DNA from: CADEED01 sp963842515
GTDB taxonomy: Bacteria > Pseudomonadota > Gammaproteobacteria > Steroidobacterales > Steroidobacteraceae
Direction of reading: 5' to 3'
Length of the DNA stretch: 64,000 bases
Assembly: GCA_963842515.1 (NCBI GenBank)
Contig: CAWJGO010000002.1
Coordinates: 868,001 to 932,000 of the forward strand
Positions 58,648-64,000 of the stretch are shown one piece after another. The notes below the pieces were generated by a model. The model made no database searches, was not told the origin of the DNA, and saw only the letters and a program-made list of their open reading frames with translations. The position numbers were made by a program, and so were the translations under genes. Each line of letters begins with the position of its first letter. The stretch's first letter is position 1.

Positions 58648-60930
58648 TCATTGCAGGCGCCGCCAGACGAACGGATATCGCGCCATGCTTGCGACGGCGA
58701 GAACGTGTGCTCCGGACGTCCCCAAACGGAGCTCGATACCGCCGTCACGCCGCGTGTCGAGGACCGCCGCGCCGGAATTGCGCCAGCGCGTAAGCGTACT
58801 GGCGCGGGAGTTTGCATGGGCAATACCGCCGGTGGCGATTGCCAGTTCCGCGGCGCTCGCTTCTATCCACTCGGGCGCTGAAGCCAGCGAGCTGCCCTGC
58901 CGGCTCATGAGCACCACGTCGCTGGCGAGCGCGCCCGCGCCGAGCCGCGAGGCAAGGCCGCGCTCTGCGTCGCGGTCCAGATCTCCGGCTAGCAACACGC
59001 CATGCGCGCCTACGGAGACACGCAGCACGCAAAAACGCCGGCCTGGACCCGCAGCAAAAAACTGGAACCGCACGCCGTCCCAGCGAAACTCCGAATCCGT
59101 GCAGGCAACGGCGGGCAGCGCAGTGCCAGGCCAGCCGCCACCGACCCGCACGCTATGCACCTGGCGCTCGAACGCCAGCATCGCTGCGCCCTGCGCCCGG
59201 TCGTCATTGAGCACCGGAAGCACCAGCTCGTCGATCGAATCGCGCCCCAACGCATCGAGCGCGGGCAGGACGATTTGCCGCAGGCGCGCACCGCGGGTGT
59301 TCCAGCTGTCGCCCGTGTCGAACAGCAGCGCATGCGAATGGGTCACGATGAGCACCGCGGATCCGCGCCCGGCGTCGAAGATGCTGATGCGCGCGGTGCC
59401 AGGTTCTGGCATCCGTGTCGGTGCGAACAGCAATGGCAGCACCGCACACGCGCCAGACCACCGCAGCGCCGCCGGCCAACGTCGCAGCAACACGATGCCG
59501 GCGCCTGCCGCCAGCGCAAACCACCACGGCGAAGGCGTCGCACGCCACAGCGCCCAATCGCCATCGGCCGCCCATACCAGGGCCGGCCAGGCCCACTCGT
59601 ACAAAGTGGCCGCTGCGCCGAAGAACAGGTGGCTGACGGCGGGCAACATGAGCGCCGCGAGCGCACCCGCCAGCACCAGCGGGACCAGCACGAAGGAAAC
59701 GCAGGGAATGACGATGAGATTCGCCCACAGTCCGGCGATCGATACGCCGTCGAACACGGCGAGAGTCAGCGGCGCAAGCGTCAACATGATCGCCAATTGC
59801 AGGCGCACGACACCGGACGCGCGTGCGACGAGGCCAGACGGGGTCGAAGCAGCCACGCCGGCTGCCGCGAGGATCACACCCACGGCCACGAACGACAGCC
59901 AGAATCCCGCCGACAGCGGTGCCCGCGAATCGAGCAGCAGCACGGCGCTCAGCGCCAGCCCGAAGATGTGCCCGGCGCCGGCATGCCGCGCCGTGAGCTT
60001 CGCCAGTGCGACGATGGCGAGCATGATCAAGGTGCGTTGCGTGGGCACCGAGAATCCGGCCAGCAGAGAATATGCTCCGGCCGCCGCCAGGGCTAACAAC
60101 CATGCGAACGGCTCGCGCTCGAACCGCCGTGCCAGTGGCAGCCAGCGCCATGCGAGCCGCGCCACGGCCAGAGCCGCCAGCGCGAACAGCGTGACATGCA
60201 GCCCCGATATCGCCACGAGGTGCGTGGTACCGGTGGCGTTGAACACCCGCCATTGGTCGGCACTCATGCCGTCAGTGAGCCCCACGGCCAGCGCCGTCAG
60301 CAGCGCGGCGGCGTCAGGATCGGCGACGTTGTCGCGGATACGCGCGGCGATGCGCGCGCGCAGGGTGTCGATGGATGTAGGGGCGAGCGCGAGCCGCATA
60401 TTCAGCGTCGATGGCAATACCCGGCCCGCCAGATGCACTCCGTCGCGGAAAGCGAAACGCGCGGGATCGGCGGCGGCGAAATTGCGCGTGTCCGCCAGTG
60501 GCACGAGCCGCAACAGCAGACGCCAGTGCTCGCCGGCCCGCGGCACGATCCGGACCTCGCGCCAGGCGAGCCGCGCCAGCCGGACGCGCCTGTCGCGCGG
60601 GCCGGCTCCATCGACGATGACTCCCTCGACATCGAAGAAAAGCTCGGCGCCCTCGCGTGCCGGCACCGTGATGATGCGGCCCTCGAAAAGCACGCGGGCG
60701 TCGACTGACACCGGCACCTGAAGCGTCAGCCATTGCCGCGTGGGACACCACGCCAGAGCCATGCCCATGAGCACCAATGCGAGCCGGCGCAGACTGGCCC
60801 TGCTCCGCAGCGGCGTGGTGAGTACCAGCACCACACAGGTGCCGGCGGCCAGCAACCACGAGGTGTCTGGCAACGCCGTGGAGCCGAGCGCCAGCAGCAC
60901 GCCCGCCAGCAGCAGGACCGCGCCGATCAC
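58648..60930 (-). CDS. comEC: ComEC/Rec2 DNA-uptake channel protein with a degenerate metallo-beta-lactamase domain
   Basis: 760 residues. N-terminal helices, OB-like region (VDARVLFEGRIITVPAREGAELFFD), then the competence domain: LLTALAVGLTDGMSADQWRVFNATGTTHLVAISGLHVTLFALAALAV, with the helices that form the uptake channel. The C-terminal domain starts ARISIFDAGRGSAVLIVTHSHALLFDTGDSW, the usual D-V-G-Q-G opening, but the metal motif normally read as S-H-x-D-x-D-H-x-G is LPVLNDDRAQGA, and the H-H-G-S motif is MSRQGSSLA. Only the Asp of LLAGDLDRDAE persists, so this domain looks non-catalytic. Divergent from the DUF2062 gene. Confidence 0.9.
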   Translation of the reverse strand: MIGAVLLLAGVLLALGSTALPDTSWLLAAGTCVVLVLTTPLRSRASLRRLALVLMGMALAWCPTRQWLTLQVPVSVDARVLFEGRIITVPAREGAELFFDVEGVIVDGAGPRDRRVRLARLAWREVRIVPRAGEHWRLLLRLVPLADTRNFAAADPARFAFRDGVHLAGRVLPSTLNMRLALAPTSIDTLRARIAARIRDNVADPDAAALLTALAVGLTDGMSADQWRVFNATGTTHLVAISGLHVTLFALAALAVARLAWRWLPLARRFEREPFAWLLALAAAGAYSLLAGFSVPTQRTLIMLAIVALAKLTARHAGAGHIFGLALSAVLLLDSRAPLSAGFWLSFVAVGVILAAAGVAASTPSGLVARASGVVRLQLAIMLTLAPLTLAVFDGVSIAGLWANLIVIPCVSFVLVPLVLAGALAALMLPAVSHLFFGAAATLYEWAWPALVWAADGDWALWRATPSPWWFALAAGAGIVLLRRWPAALRWSGACAVLPLLFAPTRMPEPGTARISIFDAGRGSAVLIVTHSHALLFDTGDSWNTRGARLRQIVLPALDALGRDSIDELVLPVLNDDRAQGAAMLAFERQVHSVRVGGGWPGTALPAVACTDSEFRWDGVRFQFFAAGPGRRFCVLRVSVGAHGVLLAGDLDRDAERGLASRLGAGALASDVVLMSRQGSSLASAPEWIEASAAELAIATGGIAHANSRASTLTRWRNSGAAVLDTRRDGGIELRLGTSGAHVLAVASMARYPFVWRRLQ

Positions 60931-60964
60931 GCGCGACGGCGTCGGATGCTAGAGTGCCGCCACG

Positions 60965-61483
60965 ATGCCACGAGGACTTTTCCGCCGGATAACGCCGCGC
61001 AGTGAAACACTGCGCACGCACTGGGCGCTCAAACCCTTTGGTCGATTTTTTGGCGACCCGCGGTTGTGGTCACTACAGCGACGAACGGTGACGCCCGCCC
61101 TCGGCGCCGGCCTCGCAATCTGCTTCGTGCCGCTGCCCATTCACATTCCGCTGGCGGCGATCATTGCCATCTTCTGCCGCATCCACGTGCCTACGATCAT
61201 GCTGGCGCTGGTGGTGGCGAATCCGCTGACCATCGTGCCGCTGTACCTGCTGGCGTACAAAGTGGGAGTGATCGTCACTGGCGCGTCCCCGAGCAATTTC
61301 CATTTCGAGATGAGTTGGGACTGGGTGCAGCATGGGCTGGGCCCGATGTGGAAACCCTTCCTCGTGGGCTGTGCACTCACCGGTGCGTTGTTCGGCCTCC
61401 TCGGCTGGGCGATGCTCGACCTGTTCTGGCGTTACAACGTGCGCAAGAGATACCGCGAACGCGTGGGCGCGAACAGCCGCTAA
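60965..61483 (+). CDS. DUF2062 domain membrane protein
   Basis: 172 residues with three hydrophobic helices: TPALGAGLAICFVPLPIHIPLAAIIAIFCRIHVPTI, MLALVVANPLTIVPLYLLAYKVG, and FLVGCALTGALFGLLGWAMLDLFW. The V-P-L-P-x-x-x-x and N-P-x-T-x-x-P-x-Y motifs define DUF2062. N-terminal basic region and WHGLGP-like middle segment lie outside the helices. Function unknown. It sits between divergent comEC and convergent lolD, as in Pseudomonas. Only 0 bp separate its stop from that of lolD. Confidence 0.9.
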   Translation: MPRGLFRRITPRSETLRTHWALKPFGRFFGDPRLWSLQRRTVTPALGAGLAICFVPLPIHIPLAAIIAIFCRIHVPTIMLALVVANPLTIVPLYLLAYKVGVIVTGASPSNFHFEMSWDWVQHGLGPMWKPFLVGCALTGALFGLLGWAMLDLFWRYNVRKRYRERVGANSR

Positions 61484-62197
61484 TCAGCTGCGTTCGAGCA
61501 GATTGCCGCCTTCGAGCTCGAGGATGCGATCCATGCGCGCGGCCAGGCGCCGGTCGTGGGTCACCACCACGAGGCTCGTGGCCAACTCGCGATTGAGCTC
61601 GAGCATGAGCGCGAATACGGCTTCCGCGTTGCCACCGTCGAGATTTCCCGTGGGCTCATCGGCGAGCACGATGCGCGGATTCGTGACCAGCGCGCGCGCC
61701 ACCGCGCAGCGCTGCCGCTCGCCGCCAGACAGCTCCTGCGGACGATGGACCAGCCGCTGGCCGAGCCCGACACGCTCGAGGATCGTACGCGCCGTGGCCT
61801 CCGCGTCGTGGCGCGGGACGCGCCGCACCAGCAGCGGCATGGCGACGTTTTCGAGCGCCGAGAATTCCGGCAACAGGTGATGGAACTGGTAGATGAATCC
61901 GAGCGTCCGGTTGCGCAGCTCGCCGCGCGGTTTTTCATCGAGCGAATGAATGTCAGCGCCGGCGATCTTCACGACGCCGGCAGTGGGACGATCGAGGCCT
62001 CCCAGGATCTGCAACAGCGTGGTCTTGCCGGAACCGGAGGCCCCGATGATGGCGATACGTTCACCGGCGCGAACCGCGAGATTCACGCCCTGCAACACCT
62101 GCAGGTCGATTGGTCCCTGGCGAAACGCGCGCATGACGCCGGTGGCTTCGAGCACCATTTCATTCATGACCCTCTCATTCATGACCCCCTCATTCAT
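61484..62197 (-). CDS. lolD: lipoprotein-releasing system ATP-binding protein LolD
   Basis: ATPase of the Lol exporter. 237 residues from ATG at 62197, which overlaps the stop of the permease gene (ATGA). Walker A IGASGSGKTTLLQ, LGFIYQFHHLLPEF (Q-loop), signature LSGGERQRCAVARAL, Walker B IVLADEPTGNLD and the H-loop VVVTHDRRL. The first residues, MNEGVMNERVMNEMVL, come from three tandem copies of a roughly 15-bp unit, each with its own ATG and GAGGG-like ribosome site; the conserved protein starts at about VLEATGVMRAFRQG. Confidence 0.95.
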   Translation of the reverse strand: MNEGVMNERVMNEMVLEATGVMRAFRQGPIDLQVLQGVNLAVRAGERIAIIGASGSGKTTLLQILGGLDRPTAGVVKIAGADIHSLDEKPRGELRNRTLGFIYQFHHLLPEFSALENVAMPLLVRRVPRHDAEATARTILERVGLGQRLVHRPQELSGGERQRCAVARALVTNPRIVLADEPTGNLDGGNAEAVFALMLELNRELATSLVVVTHDRRLAARMDRILELEGGNLLERS

Positions 62198-63447
62198 GGC
62201 GAAGCGCCTCCGCAGGCAGCGTGCGCGCTGGCGCGCCAGGCAGGGTAGATAGTGGCCAGCGCCGACAACGCCAGCGCCACCAGCGTCACCTGCAACACAT
62301 CGCCCAGGCGCACTTCGGAAGGCAGATCGCTCATGAGGTACACACTCGCATCCAGGAATTTGATACCGAAGGCGCTTTCGATGGCCGCAATGGCGCCGGT
62401 CACATTGAGCGCCAGCACCCAGCCGAGCAGCGCGCCCGCCACCGTGCCGACCAGCCCGATGAGCGCGCCCTGCACCAGGAACATCTTGAGCACGTTCGCC
62501 GGCGCGGCGCCGATCGTGCGCAGTATCGCGATATCGGTTTGCTTCTCTTTCACGATCATGACCAGCGTGGCCACGAGATTGATGGCTGCGACCACCACCA
62601 GGATCAGCAGGATGAAAAACATCATCGACTTGGTGAGCTCGATGGAGCGGAAGAAACCCGCGTGGTCGCGCGTCCAGTCGCTCACGAGGTAACTGCCGCC
62701 ATCGTAGCTGATGGCGCGAGCGACGGTGCGCACCACCAGCGGTGCGAGAAAGGGATCGTCGAGCGCGAGCCTGAGGCCGGTCACGCTATCCCCAAGACGA
62801 TAGAGCTTCGCGGCGTCCGTCATGTGTGTGAGCGCAAGACCGCGATCGAACTCGTACATGCCGGAATCGAAGATGCCGCTGACGGTGAAGGTCTTCATGC
62901 GTGGTACGAAGCCGGCCGGCGTAATGCTGCCCTCGGGCGCCATGAGCACCACGGTCTGCCCCACCTTCACGGCCAGCTCGGTGGCCAGGGCGCTGCCGAG
63001 CACGATGCGGTATTTTCCGGCTTCGAGCGATTCCAGGCTCCCTGCACGCATGCGGCTTCCGAGACCGATCGCCTTCACTTCCTCTTCGGGCAGCACGCCG
63101 CGCACCATGGTCCCGGCGACCCGCTCACCATTGGCCAGCAACCCGCGCGCTTCGATGTAAGGCACAACCGCTGTGACCTGCGGCTCCTGCGATGCATCGT
63201 GCTGCGCCTGACGCCAGTTGGCGATCCGCCCATCGACTCCCTGGATCGTGGCATGCGAAGTCACGGCCAGCATGCGGATGCGCAGCTCGGTCTCGAATCC
63301 ATTGAGCACCGACAACACCACGATGAGCACGGCCACGCCGAGCGCCAGGCCGATGACCGACATCGAGGCCACGAAGGACACGAAGCCGCTGCGATGCGCG
63401 GAGCGCAGGTATCGCGTACCGATGAGCCATTCGTAGGGGAGGTTCAT
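62194..63447 (-). CDS. lolE: LolC/LolE-family lipoprotein-releasing permease, C-terminus altered
   Basis: 417 residues from ATG at 63447, two bases after the upstream permease gene. Four helices, the first with SFVASMSVIGLALGVAVLIVVLSVLNGFE, then a large periplasmic domain, and FFILLILVVVAAINLVATLVMIVKEKQTDIAILRTIGA, the conserved coupling segment, then VLKMFLVQGALIGLVGTVAGALLGWVLAL and a final helix. The start is closer to E. coli LolE than LolC by my reading. The last residues are ASAHAACGGASP; one base further on, the frame would give PAEALRHE and a stop, the normal family ending, so an apparent +1 insertion near 62229 has replaced about ten residues. Confidence 0.9.
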   Translation of the reverse strand: MNLPYEWLIGTRYLRSAHRSGFVSFVASMSVIGLALGVAVLIVVLSVLNGFETELRIRMLAVTSHATIQGVDGRIANWRQAQHDASQEPQVTAVVPYIEARGLLANGERVAGTMVRGVLPEEEVKAIGLGSRMRAGSLESLEAGKYRIVLGSALATELAVKVGQTVVLMAPEGSITPAGFVPRMKTFTVSGIFDSGMYEFDRGLALTHMTDAAKLYRLGDSVTGLRLALDDPFLAPLVVRTVARAISYDGGSYLVSDWTRDHAGFFRSIELTKSMMFFILLILVVVAAINLVATLVMIVKEKQTDIAILRTIGAAPANVLKMFLVQGALIGLVGTVAGALLGWVLALNVTGAIAAIESAFGIKFLDASVYLMSDLPSEVRLGDVLQVTLVALALSALATIYPAWRASAHAACGGASP

Positions 63448-63449
63448 GC

Positions 63450-64000
63450 TCACTCGTAGCGCAACGCGTCGGCCGGCGGAATGCGTGAGGCGCGGAATGC
63501 CGGGTAGATAGTGCCGGCGAGCGTGATGAACATGGCGATGCCGGCAATCCAGGCGATCTGCTCGCCGCGCAGCTCGGAGGGGATACGCGTCACCAGATAC
63601 ACCTCGGAGCTGAAGATCTCGAAGCGGAACAGCCGTTCGAGGAAAGCGGCCACCGCCCCGGCGTAGTACCCGAGCCAGGATCCCAGCAGCACGCCGAGCG
63701 CCACGCCGAACCACGCGATCACGCCGCCCTGGATCAGGAAGATCGTCATCACTCGGCGTGGCGACGTCCCGAGAGTGCGAAGAATGGCGATGTCGGTGCG
63801 CTTGTCCGTGACCACCATGGCCAGCATGGCCACCAGGTAGAACGCCGCGACCGCGACGATCAACATGAGGATGACCGCCACCATGGTTTTTTCGATGCGG
63901 ATGGCGCGAAAGTAGCTGGCGTGATCCACGGTCCAGTCGCGGATCTCGACGCCGGGCGGCAGCGCTTTGGCCAGCGTCGCGGCATAGTCCTTCGCGCCGA
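63450..64000 (-). CDS. LolC/LolE-family permease, C-terminal part (continues beyond the window)
   Basis: The start lies beyond base 64000; at least 183 codons are present. Seen: GVEIRDWTVDHASYFRAIRIEKTMVAVILMLIVAVAAFYLVAMLAMVVTDKRTDIAILRTLGTSPRRVM, with the coupling segment, then IFLIQGGVIAWFGVALGVLLGSWLGYYAG and a final helix ending FRASRIPPADALRYE, the normal family ending. Two LolC/E permeases in tandem followed by lolD (order permease-permease-ATPase) suggest a LolC plus LolE heterodimer rather than a LolF homodimer. Confidence 0.9.
   Translation of the reverse strand, partial: GAKDYAATLAKALPPGVEIRDWTVDHASYFRAIRIEKTMVAVILMLIVAVAAFYLVAMLAMVVTDKRTDIAILRTLGTSPRRVMTIFLIQGGVIAWFGVALGVLLGSWLGYYAGAVAAFLERLFRFEIFSSEVYLVTRIPSELRGEQIAWIAGIAMFITLAGTIYPAFRASRIPPADALRYE

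Noticed and set aside
58349..60721. 790-codon open frame on the plus strand opposite comEC, and similar long frames opposite rne (41398-43182), msbA (55872-57779) and others
   Set aside because: GC-rich genes leave open antisense frames. The translations are low in complexity (Arg, Ala, Ser rich), carry no family motifs, and the opposite strand holds a clearly conserved protein.

Overview
The window reads as chromosome of a GC-rich (about two thirds GC by eye) Gram-negative gammaproteobacterium. It carries an outer-membrane lipoprotein export system (lolA, lolD, LolC/E permeases), lipid A/Kdo genes (lpxK, kdsB, msbA), a type II secretion block, ExbB/ExbD, RNase E and a LexA-imuA-imuB-dnaE2 mutasome. 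Gene order recalls both the E. coli 20-minute region (serS-rarA-lolA-ftsK ... trxB ... aat-infA-clpA-clpS) and the Pseudomonas fabH-plsX-rpmF-yceD-maf-rluC-rne ... kdsB-ycaR-lpxK ... exbD-exbB-comEC-lol block. A Xanthomonadales/Nevskiales/Steroidobacter-like lineage is my best guess; the sequence alone does not settle it. I saw no rRNA, tRNA, CRISPR array or intact transposase.

Layout. 1-7804 (minus): start of a sugar transporter, serS (interrupted by an apparent +1 frameshift), crcB, rarA, a VanZ-like gene, lolA and ftsK, mostly joined by 4-base ATGA/GTGA overlaps, with ald upstream. 7941-10999 (plus): trxB, a FemAB-like acyltransferase, aat, infA, convergent with clpS-clpA (11085-13719, minus). 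13831-19593 (plus): gspC-gspD-gspE-gspF without pseudopilins, then a small acidic protein and a cupin. 20451-27392 (minus): an SOS cassette, lexA - VOC protein - DUF3224 - imuA - imuB - dnaE2, with a LexA box at 27436-27451 that also covers the start of a divergent FAD oxidoreductase. 29249-30640: an Lpp-like lipoprotein with a strong terminator and a secreted barrel-like protein. 30708-36626: a signalling island of two histidine kinases and three related response regulators, one with an HDOD output and one with an eroded HD-GYP domain.

36675-41152 is the phospholipid/ribosome block (fabH, plsX, rpmF, yceD, maf, rluC). It is followed by rne with a long leader. 44295-53022 looks like an accessory insertion between the phosphatase gene and kdsB: a DUF2339 membrane protein, a PKD/HEFGH lipoprotein, a proline-rich lipoprotein, a TPR-GGDEF cyclase and a 720-bp non-coding locus. 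53014-64000 (mostly minus) is the envelope block: MOSC protein, kdsB, ycaR, lpxK, msbA, exbD, exbB, comEC, then (after a plus-strand DUF2062 gene) lolD and two tandem LolC/E permeases.

The most unusual object is the non-coding locus at 52303-53022. Two about 210-nt elements lie in inverted orientation. Each is closed by its own near-perfect 27-bp stem of unrelated sequence, while the internal loops, an inner stem with a compensatory G-C to C-G change, and a roughly 130-nt core are shared. A GGGGTCAGACCCC-type palindromic repeat flanks both sides and occurs a third time beside serS. I do not recognise this element. Other points worth following up are eroded catalytic motifs in ComEC, GspE and the HD-GYP-like regulator, a palindrome inserted in frame in imuA, two apparent single-base insertions (serS and a LolC/E gene), and an over-used TTGTTAG heptamer.
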